Source: Moritella viscosa (lineage in GTDB: Bacteria > Pseudomonadota > Gammaproteobacteria > Enterobacterales > Moritellaceae). Taken from it: a stretch of DNA of 64,000 nt. The notes under the pieces were generated by a model. It had not been told where the DNA came from. It searched no databases and saw only the letters and a program-made list of their open reading frames with translations. Made by a program: the position numbers and the translations under genes. The stretch covers positions 2,243,846-2,307,845 of the forward strand of contig LN554852.1 in NCBI GenBank assembly GCA_000953735.1, given 5' to 3'. Each line of letters opens with the position of its first letter. Within the stretch, counting starts at the first letter, position 1. Of this stretch, positions 1-9,917 are shown piece after piece.

Positions 1-1
1 A

Positions 2-346
2 CATGGTTACTTTACTGACAGCGAAGAAGCAACCGTTGCACAGACAATTGCAGATTCCAATGCGGATGTTTTATTTGTTGCTATCACCTCTCCAAAAAAA
101 GAACAATTTATGGTTCGCTGGAATAACACCATGCGTGTACCTGTGGTTCATGGCGTTGGTGGCTCATTTGATGTACTTGCAGGTAAAGTTCAACGAGCGC
201 CGCTAGTATGGCAAAAATATGGTATGGAATGGCTGTATCGAGTGAAGCAAGAGCCTGCGCGGTTGTGGAAGCGTTATTTGGTCACCAACACCTTGTTTCT
301 CGCAATGTTAGCCAAAGAAATATTTTATCCGAGTAAACCTCTTTAG
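2..346 (+). CDS. WecG/TagA/CpsF-family glycosyltransferase, 3' end only
   Basis: The C-terminal 114 residues of a GT26-type glycosyltransferase that adds a sugar to a lipid-linked precursor on the inner face of the cytoplasmic membrane. The 5' part lies outside the window; the frame is open from base 2. Family motifs are visible: AITSPKKEQF, then GVGGSFDVLAGKVQRAP, then a basic C-terminal stretch YRVKQEPARLWKRY that fits membrane association. It is the first visible gene of a polysaccharide cluster on the same strand. Family assignment is firm; the sugar transferred cannot be read from the sequence. Confidence 0.85.
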   Translation, partial: HGYFTDSEEATVAQTIADSNADVLFVAITSPKKEQFMVRWNNTMRVPVVHGVGGSFDVLAGKVQRAPLVWQKYGMEWLYRVKQEPARLWKRYLVTNTLFLAMLAKEIFYPSKPL

Positions 347-375
347 TCACTTGAATTAGCTATCAATTCTTACTG

Positions 376-1368
376 ATGAAAATTATGCAAAATAAAAAAC
401 AACAACTTATCTATTTAGCTGCGGCTAGTCATTCTGGTACGACTATGACGGCAATGTTATTAGGTGCCCATCCTGATTTATGCAGTGTTGGCGAATTAAA
501 AGCAGTACATTTAGGTGATAAGGAAAGCTATTTATGTTCTTGCAAAAAATTAGTTGCCGAGTGTAATTTCTGGCAAGGCGTTAGTGAAAATATGGCGAAT
601 AGAGGACAAGAGTTTTGCGTTTCTGATGCTGGAACGGATATCCGAACTGGGGCAACGCCGTACATGCTCAGATTACTTAAGCCGTTAGTTCGCTCTCCGG
701 TTATGGAACTAATAAGGGATTGTTTGCTATTACTGTCACCAACATGGCGTAAACAGCTTCCAAAGTTACAACAACGTAACGCCGATTACATCTGCGCTGT
801 TGCTGAACAGGCTAGAGCACATACTGTTATAGATTCGTCAAAAATTGGTATTCGCCTTAAATACTTACTAAAAAATAAAGAGCTTGATCTTAAAGTGATT
901 TGGGTTGTTCGGGATGGAAGAGGTGTCTCATTAGCATATAAGGACCCTTCGAAATATGCGGATGCTAAAGATCCTCAATTTCGAGGTGGTGGTTCTGGTA
1001 AAACCCAAGAAAGCCGGCGAGGTGTTGATGTCGGTGCTCATGAGTGGGTTCGCTGTAATCAAGAGACTCAAGCTGTACTCGCGACGATGGATAAGCGTAA
1101 GTGGATTAAAGTACATTATGAAGATATTTGTAATAACACTGAAGAGACTCTTGATAAATTATTTGAATTTATTGGTGTTGACTCAAAGAATAAACGTTTG
1201 GATTTTAAAACTGTAGAGCATCACGTGGTTGGCAATGGTATGCGTTTAGATGAAAGTGAAGAGATAAAACTAGATGATCGATGGAAAGAGGAACTTAGTG
1301 ACACTGAGCTCGTTAAGTTTTCCCAAGTAGCGGGTGAATATTGTCATTCACTTGGCTACTTGGAATAA
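376..1368 (+). CDS. Sulfotransferase family protein
   Basis: A 330-residue PAPS-dependent sulfotransferase. The 5'-phosphosulfate loop is seen near residues 17-24 (ASHSGTTM), and the 3'-phosphate-binding segment near residue 175 (WVVRDGRGVSLAY). A Cys-rich insertion (CSCKKLVAEC) follows the N-terminal core. Within a glycosyltransferase cluster it most likely sulfates the exported polysaccharide, which is known for marine exopolysaccharides; that is inference. ATGs at 376 and 385 are both possible starts. It ends 5 bp before the flippase gene, so the two are probably co-transcribed. Confidence 0.8.
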   Translation: MKIMQNKKQQLIYLAAASHSGTTMTAMLLGAHPDLCSVGELKAVHLGDKESYLCSCKKLVAECNFWQGVSENMANRGQEFCVSDAGTDIRTGATPYMLRLLKPLVRSPVMELIRDCLLLLSPTWRKQLPKLQQRNADYICAVAEQARAHTVIDSSKIGIRLKYLLKNKELDLKVIWVVRDGRGVSLAYKDPSKYADAKDPQFRGGGSGKTQESRRGVDVGAHEWVRCNQETQAVLATMDKRKWIKVHYEDICNNTEETLDKLFEFIGVDSKNKRLDFKTVEHHVVGNGMRLDESEEIKLDDRWKEELSDTELVKFSQVAGEYCHSLGYLE

Positions 1369-1373
1369 AGTGA

Positions 1374-2921
1374 ATGGAAACAAATTCAGGCGCGCCTAGA
1401 AAAGAAGATCTTACAGGACAGGATCGTTTTGCATGGAATCTTTTGGTGAGTTGGAGTAGCCAGCTTGTTCTTGTTTTTTCTGGTTTTATTATGCCTAGAC
1501 TCGTGGATGATAAAGTTGGGCAAGTCGCATTAGGTGTCTGGGATTTTGGTTGGTCTTTTGTTAGTTACTTAACTCTAGTAGGGCTAGGTATGGGGGCATG
1601 CTTTAACCGTTATATTGCAAAACACCGTTCTGCAGGGGAGTTTGTTTTATTAAATAAGGTGGCAAACTCAGCTGTGTTCGTACAAGTTATTTTTTCACTT
1701 ATTACTGTTCTATGTACTGTTTTGTTTTATGTGTTATTACCCCATTATTTTAGTGATGCATTAAAAGAAAATACGACAACAGCGCAATGGGTGGTGCTTT
1801 TTTTAGGCTTTAGTGTCGCTGTTCGGATGCTAACAGGTTCTGCATGTGGACTGTTGACGGGATACCACCGTTGGGATATTCATAATGCATTACATGCAGG
1901 CGACAGTATATTGTCATTAATATTGATGGTTTCTGCACTACATTTAACAGAATTAGGTGTCGTGGGGATGGCGCTAGGCTATTTAATTTCGACAACTGTT
2001 TTTGAAGTGCTTCGTTTTATTTCTGTGGGAAAAGTATGTAAAGAATTTCATTTTGATTTACGTATGGTGAATTGGTCAACGTGTCTAGAAATGTTGATAT
2101 TTGGTATAAAAAGCATGCTGTCTAATATTCCCCCCCTCATTCTATTACAAACGATTAGTATAATGCTGGTTAGTGTTACGGGGCCTGCTGCTTTAGCTGT
2201 TTTTGCAAGGTCTATGGCATTAACTAAGCAAATTTCAACGTTCATGACGAAGTTTACCTTAATGTTAACTCCGACTACGGGATCCATGCTTGGAACCGGT
2301 GATATTAAAGAAATTAAGTATCTTTTTATTAATACCACGGCACTTAGTTTTGCATTCACGTTGCCGAGTTTAGGTTTTTTGTTTATTTATGGGGATGTTA
2401 TTTTACAATATTGGATGGGCAATGAGTATGCGCAATGGCCGTTGATCATGATTTTAGCTGCAGGACAGTTGCTGCCGATGGGGCAGGATACCTCAATCCG
2501 AATACTGATGGGGATGAATCGACATGGTGTCATTTCTATCGCAGCTTGCATTGCAGTATTTGTTATCTTTGTTATCGGCCTGCTTTGGACTGGTCTTGAT
2601 AACTGGGAACTGACCACTGCCGCTATATTATTTGTTGTACCCATGAATATTGTTTACGGCTTTATTATCCCTGTTTATACATGCAGACAATTAAAGCTAC
2701 CATGGTTAAATTATGTCTATTGTAGTTTTATCAAGCCTGTTATATACGCCACTCCATTTTTAGGATTCATTTTTTGGTCGCGTCAAGCCTTTGATTCGGA
2801 TGATAACAGCACAGCATTAGTCACTTTTTTATTTGCTAGCATTGTCACGAGTATTATCTATTTCATATTTTTAGTCCCTAAAAATATGCAACATAAAATT
2901 ATCTCCTGTTGTAAATTTTAA
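1374..2921 (+). CDS. Wzx-type polysaccharide flippase (MATE/MOP superfamily)
   Basis: A 515-residue polytopic membrane protein with roughly 12-14 hydrophobic segments and no signal peptide. The N-terminal helix (LLVSWSSQLVLVFSGFIMPRL) is typical of polysaccharide flippases, which turn lipid-linked oligosaccharide units across the inner membrane. Length fits the family. It starts 5 bp after the sulfotransferase stop, in a continuous run of polysaccharide genes. The exact substrate cannot be told. Confidence 0.8.
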   Translation: METNSGAPRKEDLTGQDRFAWNLLVSWSSQLVLVFSGFIMPRLVDDKVGQVALGVWDFGWSFVSYLTLVGLGMGACFNRYIAKHRSAGEFVLLNKVANSAVFVQVIFSLITVLCTVLFYVLLPHYFSDALKENTTTAQWVVLFLGFSVAVRMLTGSACGLLTGYHRWDIHNALHAGDSILSLILMVSALHLTELGVVGMALGYLISTTVFEVLRFISVGKVCKEFHFDLRMVNWSTCLEMLIFGIKSMLSNIPPLILLQTISIMLVSVTGPAALAVFARSMALTKQISTFMTKFTLMLTPTTGSMLGTGDIKEIKYLFINTTALSFAFTLPSLGFLFIYGDVILQYWMGNEYAQWPLIMILAAGQLLPMGQDTSIRILMGMNRHGVISIAACIAVFVIFVIGLLWTGLDNWELTTAAILFVVPMNIVYGFIIPVYTCRQLKLPWLNYVYCSFIKPVIYATPFLGFIFWSRQAFDSDDNSTALVTFLFASIVTSIIYFIFLVPKNMQHKIISCCKF

Positions 2922-2963
2922 TCATATATTTTGAAATGAAATTATTAATAAGGTTGGTTAAAT

Positions 2964-4196
2964 ATGGATGTTAGTTTACGAAAATACCCCTATCCTTATA
3001 GAGCTATGTTATCTATTTGCAGTGATTTAGATGAAACTCCGAATAAAGAGATCTACTTTGAAACGGCGCGATATTTGAATACCAGCGAAGATACCTTACT
3101 TGGAAAAGGCGTCGATTTAGAAGTGGGTAATACTATTTATTTTGATATGCCTGATCATAATTTTTCTTATACAAATGCGGATGATGATGGACGAAACAAA
3201 ATACAGTTGTTAATTGAGTCTGGGCATATTGACTGTTTGCATTCGTTTGGTGATTTTGTTGACTCTCGATCTCGTATAGAAGTGTGTTGGTCGGAGATTC
3301 AAAAAGGGGAGCGAAAAATCGAAGTCTGGATCGACCATGCGCAAGCGCCAACGAATCTAGATCACGATATTATGCAGGGGAGTGGGTCTATAAAAGGGGC
3401 TAAGGCATACCATACAGATCTTACTGTACAAACTGGCGCACTTCCCTTTATTTGGAAGGGAAGGGTGACGAGTATTGTTGCGCAAAATACAAGACGATGC
3501 TACGCCGGTCTTTTTAATAAGGGCGATAAGATACAGTCGATAAAAACCATTCTACTCGAATTTATCAAAGGTTGGTTAGCACGCTTTGGTAGTAAAAAGT
3601 ATGCAATGCATAAAGATAATAAAGTATTACGAAGAGCACTGTTATTAGATGGAACTAACGTCATAGAATTTATGCGTTGCAACCCATCTTGGGGTGGTGT
3701 TTCTGTTTTTGATTCTGTACGCGGTATTGATCAGGTATTAACGAAACCAGTGCTAGACACTCTAGTGAAAAATAAAGGCTGTAGTGTCCTTTATAGTCAT
3801 TTAGGTAAGGTTTTTAGTAAAGAAGTACCGTTTCAAGATAAAACCCGAAATGCTTTTGAGTTGTTAGCAAACTATCAACGTCATAAACAAATACTCACGG
3901 CAACCACTCGCCGATTATTAGGCTACAACCGTACGATTGAAGAATTGTGTTTTGACGTGAAAATGATAAATGGTGAAACTCATATTTATTTAGAAACTGT
4001 GTATGCTGGCGAGGATCTGAATGGCTTAACTTGGTATGTAAGTGAGCCTGAGAAAACATACTTGTATGTCAATGGAGTTAAGTATGAAAACTTAATCATT
4101 AATGAAAAAGATTATTTAGGAAAAATGAGCATATCAATTAAATGGGAGTGTTTAACTTTCCCTAATATGGATATTTTAGATGAACGAGAAAAGTAA
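2964..4196 (+). CDS. Unrecognised protein of the polysaccharide cluster, deacetylase-like motifs
   Basis: A 410-residue soluble protein with no signal peptide or membrane segment; I do not recognise the family. An AAGG ribosome site precedes the ATG at 2964. The N-terminal half has an acidic motif SICSDLDET near residue 17-25, then HSFGDF near residue 93 and WIDHAQAPTN near residue 122, which resemble the metal-binding loops of TIM-barrel polysaccharide deacetylases, but the normal TFDDG motif is absent. Position between the flippase and a glycosyltransferase (17-bp overlap with the next gene) ties it to polysaccharide assembly or modification. Confidence 0.6.
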   Translation: MDVSLRKYPYPYRAMLSICSDLDETPNKEIYFETARYLNTSEDTLLGKGVDLEVGNTIYFDMPDHNFSYTNADDDGRNKIQLLIESGHIDCLHSFGDFVDSRSRIEVCWSEIQKGERKIEVWIDHAQAPTNLDHDIMQGSGSIKGAKAYHTDLTVQTGALPFIWKGRVTSIVAQNTRRCYAGLFNKGDKIQSIKTILLEFIKGWLARFGSKKYAMHKDNKVLRRALLLDGTNVIEFMRCNPSWGGVSVFDSVRGIDQVLTKPVLDTLVKNKGCSVLYSHLGKVFSKEVPFQDKTRNAFELLANYQRHKQILTATTRRLLGYNRTIEELCFDVKMINGETHIYLETVYAGEDLNGLTWYVSEPEKTYLYVNGVKYENLIINEKDYLGKMSISIKWECLTFPNMDILDEREK

Positions 4197-5421
4197 AGCC
4201 AATATTTGCCAATGTTGCTATAGATATTTATTAAGAATCATCCTAGTTTTTCATTATTTTTTGGTTAAATTGTTTAAAAGATTACCCCACAAAAAACACG
4301 TTCAACAACCTTTTAAAATATTAGCGACAGGAACATTTTATTCTGACCATTGGTTGATAACACATTTACGGCCAATGGCTAAAGCATCAAATTGTGAACA
4401 TTTAAAAATGATAGCATCTACACCAGTACCTGAAATGCATAATGTATGTGGTGCGTACGCGCCTTCATGGTTATCTAAACTGTTCGGTAAGGTGGCTTCG
4501 CGTTTAATTTATTTCTCATGGGTAGCTATCAAAGAAAGACCTGATGTACTTGTTGGATTCCACATTTTAGTTAACGGCTTGTTTGTGGTCATTTTAGCTA
4601 AGTTGATTGGTGCTAAGTCTGTGTATATTTGTGGTGGTGGTCCTAGGGAGATTAGCCGTGGAGGAATAGAGACTGAAAATCGAATATTTAATCGTATTGG
4701 TAAAGAAGATTTTTTTATTGAAAAATTACTTGTTGAGGCTATTAAGGAGTTTGATTTAGTGGTTTCGATGGGTACTAGTGCAATCGAATTTTTTAAAGAA
4801 AGAGGCATAAATAGTCAATTTGAAATAGTACCTGGTGGTTTTGATGCCACTATTTTTATGCCTAACCAAGAGATAGAAAAAAAATATGATTTGATTTTTA
4901 TTGGCAGACTTTCTGAAATAAAACGTGCAGACAGATTATTAAAGGCAATAAAGCTAGCGAAAGAAAAACTACCAAATTTAAATGCAGTTATTGTTGGTGA
5001 TGGACCAAGTAAGAAAGAATTGCAAAGGCTAGCTCAAAAATTACATATAGACGCAGATATTCACTTTGTTGGCTGGCAAAACAATGTGCACACATGGTTA
5101 CAAAAATCTCGGTGCTTTGTTTTAACTTCAGATTCCGAAGGCTTATCACAAGCTCTTATACAAGCAATGATGTGTGGATTACCTGCTATTACTTCTGATG
5201 TCGGAGATTTAGGTGATTTACTACAAAATAATGAAAATGGATATTTAGTTACTGAATTATCGACAGAGGAATTCTCGAATAAGTTTGTTCGGTTGTTAAT
5301 AAATGATGAACAATATAAAAAGTTTTCTGATCATGCGTTACAAAATACACGTAAATTTTCAGTAGAAAATGTTGAAGTACAATGGTCTAAAATATTTTCT
5401 GAATTTTCTAGTAGTCATTAA
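4180..5421 (+). CDS. GT4-family glycosyltransferase
   Basis: A 413-residue GT-B-fold glycosyltransferase using a nucleotide sugar. The C-terminal half shows FIGRLSEIKRADRLLKA, then VGDGPSKKELQRL, then the donor-site segment DSEGLSQALIQAMMCGLP. In most GT4 enzymes this last segment has the E-x7-E pair; here the second Glu is a Gln. The start overlaps the previous gene by 17 bp, which suggests translational coupling. An N-terminal hydrophobic stretch near residues 12-27 could attach it to the membrane. Acceptor and sugar unknown. Confidence 0.85.
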   Translation: MNEKSKANICQCCYRYLLRIILVFHYFLVKLFKRLPHKKHVQQPFKILATGTFYSDHWLITHLRPMAKASNCEHLKMIASTPVPEMHNVCGAYAPSWLSKLFGKVASRLIYFSWVAIKERPDVLVGFHILVNGLFVVILAKLIGAKSVYICGGGPREISRGGIETENRIFNRIGKEDFFIEKLLVEAIKEFDLVVSMGTSAIEFFKERGINSQFEIVPGGFDATIFMPNQEIEKKYDLIFIGRLSEIKRADRLLKAIKLAKEKLPNLNAVIVGDGPSKKELQRLAQKLHIDADIHFVGWQNNVHTWLQKSRCFVLTSDSEGLSQALIQAMMCGLPAITSDVGDLGDLLQNNENGYLVTELSTEEFSNKFVRLLINDEQYKKFSDHALQNTRKFSVENVEVQWSKIFSEFSSSH

Positions 5422-5434
5422 CCAGGCTTTAATT

Positions 5435-6886
5435 ATGATAAGAATTACTCTTTTAACATTACTTATTAGCTACTTATCTGTTTATGCATGGAAAGATTGG
5501 TTCCGTGGTGCTTGTTGGTTAGTATTATTAATATCTGTCTTTCAACACCCCGATATGCCGAAGTCAATTGCAGGGATATCTGGTTTTAATCATTGGAATT
5601 TTTTATTTATTAATGTTTTTATGTCTTGGCTCTGTGGGCGAAAAAAAGACAATATCTCTTGGGATATGCCATCCAAAATTAATATTTTACTTTGCCTTTA
5701 TTTTATATTTATTTTTATAAGTGTACTGCGATATTTCGCTGATATAGAAGGTATCTCTTTATACTTATCAGGTGATTCAGGAGGCATGTATACAGTAAAT
5801 GAATATTTAATTAATTGCGTGAAATGGGTTATCCCTTCAATGATTATTTTTGATGGGTGCCGAAGTCGGCAGCAGTATAATTTCGCATTAATGACCCTTA
5901 TGCTGATGTTTTTTCTACTTGCATTACAAGTAATACAAGCTATGAAATTTGGATCATTAACAATGAGTGGGGAGGCGCTACAACGTAAAGCGTTAAAGGT
6001 GATTTCTAATAACATAGGTTTTCATCGAGTTAATATGTCTATGATGATGAGTGGGGCTTTTTGGGCCATTTTTTGTCTTAAAGAGTATGTTAGTAGTAAA
6101 ACTTATTTATTTTTAATTATACCTGCTTGTTTTGCGATCCTGCTTGCAATAGCGATGACTGGAGGTCGTGTAGGTTATGTTACTTGGCTTGTCTTAGGTG
6201 CGATTATATGCTCAATGAAGTGGAGGAAGTATTTGTTGTTTGCACCAATTGTACTGTTTTCTATTATGCTGGCTGCGCCTTCAGCTCTAGAGCGAATTAG
6301 TCAGGGGATTCTGAAAAATAACTCAGGAGTAATCAAGACATTTACAGATATTGACTTTGCTGGTGGGCAGGTTGATACGCACTCAATGACCTCTGGGCGA
6401 ACACTCGTTTGGCCTTTAGTATGGGAATCTATTTTAGACGAACCGTTAATTGGTCATGGCAGACGTTCAATGATTCGATTAGGTATTACCCGTCAGATAA
6501 TTGAAAGGCATGGGGTCGGGGAAGTATTCCCACATCCACATAATGCTTATTTACAATGGGTGCAAGATAATGGTTTTGTAGGGGCTGTACCAGTGTTTTT
6601 ATTCTATTTTATCGTACTAAAATATTCTTGGTCTCTATTTAGAGAGAAGGTTGAAAATATTTATATCGTAACGGGTGGCGTCTGTTTTTCATTCGTTGCT
6701 GCATTTTTATTAGCTTCTATAGGGAGCCAGACTTTTTATCCTAGGGAAGGTGCTGTGGGGATGTGGGTTGCGATTACCTTAATGTTAAGGGTATATGTTG
6801 AGAGAGATAGGGTAAATTCAAATGATAAAAGTGAATTAATATGTCCTTCTGAGGCTGTGCATCATAGGTTTTTTGTAAAAATGTAG
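5435..6886 (+). CDS. O-antigen ligase / polysaccharide polymerase-like membrane protein
   Basis: A 483-residue polytopic protein with about 10-12 membrane helices and a large loop near residues 300-375 containing TSGRTLVWPLVWESI, GHGRRSM and FPHPHNAYLQW. This arrangement (a long periplasmic loop with Arg and His residues) is that of the Wzy_C / O-antigen ligase superfamily, which ligates or polymerises lipid-linked glycans in the periplasm. The N-terminus resembles exosortase-associated O-glycosylation ligases, but no exosortase is in the window. The ATG at 5435 is preferred, 13 bp after the previous stop; an in-frame ATG at 5369 would overlap the upstream gene by 53 bp. Confidence 0.75.
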   Translation: MIRITLLTLLISYLSVYAWKDWFRGACWLVLLISVFQHPDMPKSIAGISGFNHWNFLFINVFMSWLCGRKKDNISWDMPSKINILLCLYFIFIFISVLRYFADIEGISLYLSGDSGGMYTVNEYLINCVKWVIPSMIIFDGCRSRQQYNFALMTLMLMFFLLALQVIQAMKFGSLTMSGEALQRKALKVISNNIGFHRVNMSMMMSGAFWAIFCLKEYVSSKTYLFLIIPACFAILLAIAMTGGRVGYVTWLVLGAIICSMKWRKYLLFAPIVLFSIMLAAPSALERISQGILKNNSGVIKTFTDIDFAGGQVDTHSMTSGRTLVWPLVWESILDEPLIGHGRRSMIRLGITRQIIERHGVGEVFPHPHNAYLQWVQDNGFVGAVPVFLFYFIVLKYSWSLFREKVENIYIVTGGVCFSFVAAFLLASIGSQTFYPREGAVGMWVAITLMLRVYVERDRVNSNDKSELICPSEAVHHRFFVKM

Positions 6887-7023
6887 TTTACCTACCTTTA
6901 TTACTCATTATTTTTTGTTGTAAACGGGCGGATCAGATTAGATTTTTTGGTGATTATCAACTTTAATATATAGCAGTGAAAAATGAAATTATAGTTAATT
7001 AATAACTATTGTGGATGGATATT

Positions 7024-8715
7024 ATGTGTAAAAAATTAGAACTTAGAATTTTATCTTGGTTTGTTAGTATATTTTTTATAACTTATGGCGCTGCAGCAAG
7101 CATATTACCTCTTAGTGTACCTAATCCAATGTCGACATGGGTTGATAGCAGTTATCAAGGGGAGGTTATTCACCCTATTACAGGTGAAGCGCCTGTGTCA
7201 TGGCAAGCCGCCAAAAATATGGGATTGCCCACTTATTATATTGATTCAACTCATGCTTCGGCTACAGATAAAGATAATCCTAACGGCTCGCCAGGCCAAC
7301 CTCGATTAACTATCAGTGAAACGACTTATCCAGAAGGGTCTTATGTAGAAATTCATGGTGGGCCTTATAGTGGTGGGGGCCAAATTATTTTTAAGGCAAA
7401 TGGAACGCCTGGGAAACCAGTGTGGTTTAGAGGTGGGAACTCAACTAACAAAGCAATTATTACAGGTGAAATAATTGCTAAAGGGCAGTATCTTTTTATT
7501 GAAAATTTAAAATTTGAAAATAGAAAATCATTAAGCTTACGTACACACGATAATAGCTCACTGTCTAATGTTGTGATTAGAAATTTAACTTTTACTGGTG
7601 ATGGAATTGGTTATGGGAGTGGTAGTGCTATACCGATTTATAGTAATTCATCAGCTAATCGGTTTCATGATATTTTACTTTATAATAATGAAATTTCTTT
7701 TTTAGGGAATGATTATGACGATAGTGAGACTTCATTAGGTGAATCACAGGAAAATGACTATCACGGTATTCACCCTGATATAAATGTAGATAGAGTTTGG
7801 ATTTTTAATAATAAAATTCACAATTTAGGTGGTGATTCAGTACAAGTTAGTAGAGCTTCAACGAGTGATAATAATCGACCCAGCGATGTTTTTATTATTA
7901 ATAATGAATTCTATAGTAATTTAGAAAATGCAGTCGATGTAAAAACAGCAAATAACACCTTAATTATGGGTAATGTTGTATATGATTGGCGACAGCATAG
8001 AGGGAATACCTCTACAGGTGCAGCAATCGTTGTGCATAACAAAGCTAAAAATACTTGGATTGTTAATAACTATATATCTGATGCCGTTGATGCCGTGATA
8101 GTTTCGGATAGTTCTGTTGAAACTTGGGTTATTGGTAATGTTATACATAATATTAAGCATTCAATATGGGACGAAAATTGGGCCTCTAGTAGTATTTATT
8201 CAACAGGGTCTGCGATTCACTTTCGTGGCGGTAGTAAGGGGGGAGCAATAAATAATACAATAATAAATACAGATAAAGGGTTTGAAGGTGAAGGCTCGAA
8301 TTTAATTTTTATAAATAATATTATTGTAGAAAGAAATGAAAGCAGTGCATATGATCTCTATATTGGCACTTCAAATGCGGGTAACAAAATTACGAATAAT
8401 CTAATCTACCACTCCAAATTTAATTATAAATTTAAGAATACAATGTGCCTTGTCTGTATTTATGATCCCCCTAAATTTATTAATGGTAGCTTTGAAATAA
8501 GCCTTTTAAGTCCTGCGATAGGTTCTGGAACAATGATTAATTTTATTTTAAATAAATATACTGCAATCTTTTCTACAACTTTAGATAAAGATATAAAAGG
8601 TGGTGTTCGCGTGATTGGAGGTATTGATATTGGGGCATATGAGAATCAAAATTTGACAGGTGAACGGACGGGACGTCCCAATCCTCCTGAAATATTGGGT
8701 ATATCTATCAAGTGA
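7024..8715 (+). CDS. Secreted right-handed beta-helix protein (polysaccharide lyase/epimerase-like)
   Basis: A 563-residue exported protein. A signal-type helix (RILSWFVSIFFITYGAAA) comes first. The body is a ladder of Asn-rich coils (NVVIRNLTFTGDG, FIINNEFYSN, TWIVNNYISD, TWVIGNVIHN) of a right-handed parallel beta-helix. Proteins of this fold in polysaccharide clusters are usually lyases, epimerases or hydrolases of the exported glycan; the activity here is inferred only. GGATGG at 7012-7017 favours the ATG at 7024 over those at 7009 and 7015. A 120-bp AT-rich gap precedes it, so it may have its own promoter. Confidence 0.7.
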   Translation: MCKKLELRILSWFVSIFFITYGAAASILPLSVPNPMSTWVDSSYQGEVIHPITGEAPVSWQAAKNMGLPTYYIDSTHASATDKDNPNGSPGQPRLTISETTYPEGSYVEIHGGPYSGGGQIIFKANGTPGKPVWFRGGNSTNKAIITGEIIAKGQYLFIENLKFENRKSLSLRTHDNSSLSNVVIRNLTFTGDGIGYGSGSAIPIYSNSSANRFHDILLYNNEISFLGNDYDDSETSLGESQENDYHGIHPDINVDRVWIFNNKIHNLGGDSVQVSRASTSDNNRPSDVFIINNEFYSNLENAVDVKTANNTLIMGNVVYDWRQHRGNTSTGAAIVVHNKAKNTWIVNNYISDAVDAVIVSDSSVETWVIGNVIHNIKHSIWDENWASSSIYSTGSAIHFRGGSKGGAINNTIINTDKGFEGEGSNLIFINNIIVERNESSAYDLYIGTSNAGNKITNNLIYHSKFNYKFKNTMCLVCIYDPPKFINGSFEISLLSPAIGSGTMINFILNKYTAIFSTTLDKDIKGGVRVIGGIDIGAYENQNLTGERTGRPNPPEILGISIK

Positions 8716-8787
8716 TTAGCATAACTATCATTAAATATATTAATGGACTTATTATTAAACGATGGCGGGTAATGAAAAGGAAATAAC

Positions 8788-9915
8788 ATGACGAGACCAA
8801 AAAAAATAGCATTTATTAAGATGGCTAGTTTTTCTCATACCAATGAAAAATTACTTGATGCATTGCAAGTTAAATTTCCCTCCTATGAATTTGATGTAAT
8901 AGATGTAAATGATTTAATCAGCCGTCGAGACCCGTTGTGCTTACTTGTTGCATTTTTTCAATACAAAAAGGAAATTTTATTTGGTAATAAGGAATTAATG
9001 AAATGTAGGACGCGTACAAGTTTTTATATGAAGAGAATTCGCCTGAAAATATTGAAAAGATTAGCACAAGATCAATATTTATTTACTTTTCAAACTCAAT
9101 CATTGTTCGATGCAAGTACTGATTCAGTTCCTCATTTCTTATATACAGATCATACCCATTTAGCTAATTTATTCTACCCCGGATTTGATCCAAAGCAGTT
9201 GTATCGAGATAGTTGGACTAACGCTGAAAAACAGATTTATCATCATGCTACGATTAACTTTACTATGAGTCGTCATGTTTTAACATCCATTGTTGAGCAA
9301 TACAGGTGTGATCCGCATGATGTTGTAATGGCTCGATGTGGTAGTCATATTAATCCCCCTGATAATGTTGACTATTTAGAGCAGCGTTATGAAATGAAAA
9401 ATATTCTGTTTGTCGGGGTTGATTGGGAACGAAAAGGAGGACCTAGGTTAATTGAAGCATTTAAGTCTGTTTTAAAGGTCCATCCTGATGCTAGATTGAC
9501 CATTGTTGGTTGTTCTCCTGATGTTGACGTCGAAAATTGTAAAATTGTTGGCGCAGTACCGTTGGCTGAGGTGCAAGATTATTACTTACAAGCATCATTG
9601 TTTTGTTTACCAACAAGAAGAGAGCCTTTTGGGATTGTGTTTCTCGAGGCGTTTGCTCATAAATTACCTGTTGTTTCTAATGATTTAGGTGCGCTTCCTG
9701 ATATTGTTCAAGAAGGCGTGACGGGTTATTTGGTTGGATGTAATGATACAGATCTATTAGCACAGCGTTTGATAACCTTGTTGTCTGAACCTCACAAATG
9801 TAAAGAGTTTGGCAGTCGGGGTTATGCATACTTTCTTGAGAATTATACTTGGGAAAAAACAGCGGCAATAATTGCTCACCACATAAACGTCGTACTTGAA
9901 AGTAAAAAGGGGTGA
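8788..9915 (+). CDS. GT4-family glycosyltransferase
   Basis: A 375-residue GT-B glycosyltransferase. The C-terminal domain shows ILFVGVDWERKGGPRLIEAF, LTIVGCSPDVD and REPFGIVFLEAFAHKLPVVSND, with the canonical E-x7-E pair intact. An AAGGAAA ribosome site lies before the ATG. It is followed directly by the deacetylase gene. The sugar donor cannot be deduced. Confidence 0.85.
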   Translation: MTRPKKIAFIKMASFSHTNEKLLDALQVKFPSYEFDVIDVNDLISRRDPLCLLVAFFQYKKEILFGNKELMKCRTRTSFYMKRIRLKILKRLAQDQYLFTFQTQSLFDASTDSVPHFLYTDHTHLANLFYPGFDPKQLYRDSWTNAEKQIYHHATINFTMSRHVLTSIVEQYRCDPHDVVMARCGSHINPPDNVDYLEQRYEMKNILFVGVDWERKGGPRLIEAFKSVLKVHPDARLTIVGCSPDVDVENCKIVGAVPLAEVQDYYLQASLFCLPTRREPFGIVFLEAFAHKLPVVSNDLGALPDIVQEGVTGYLVGCNDTDLLAQRLITLLSEPHKCKEFGSRGYAYFLENYTWEKTAAIIAHHINVVLESKKG

Positions 9916-9917
9916 TA

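Noticed and set aside
3-206. A 67-codon frame at the left edge
   Set aside because: The frame from base 2 gives clear WecG/TagA/CpsF motifs; the other is a shadow.
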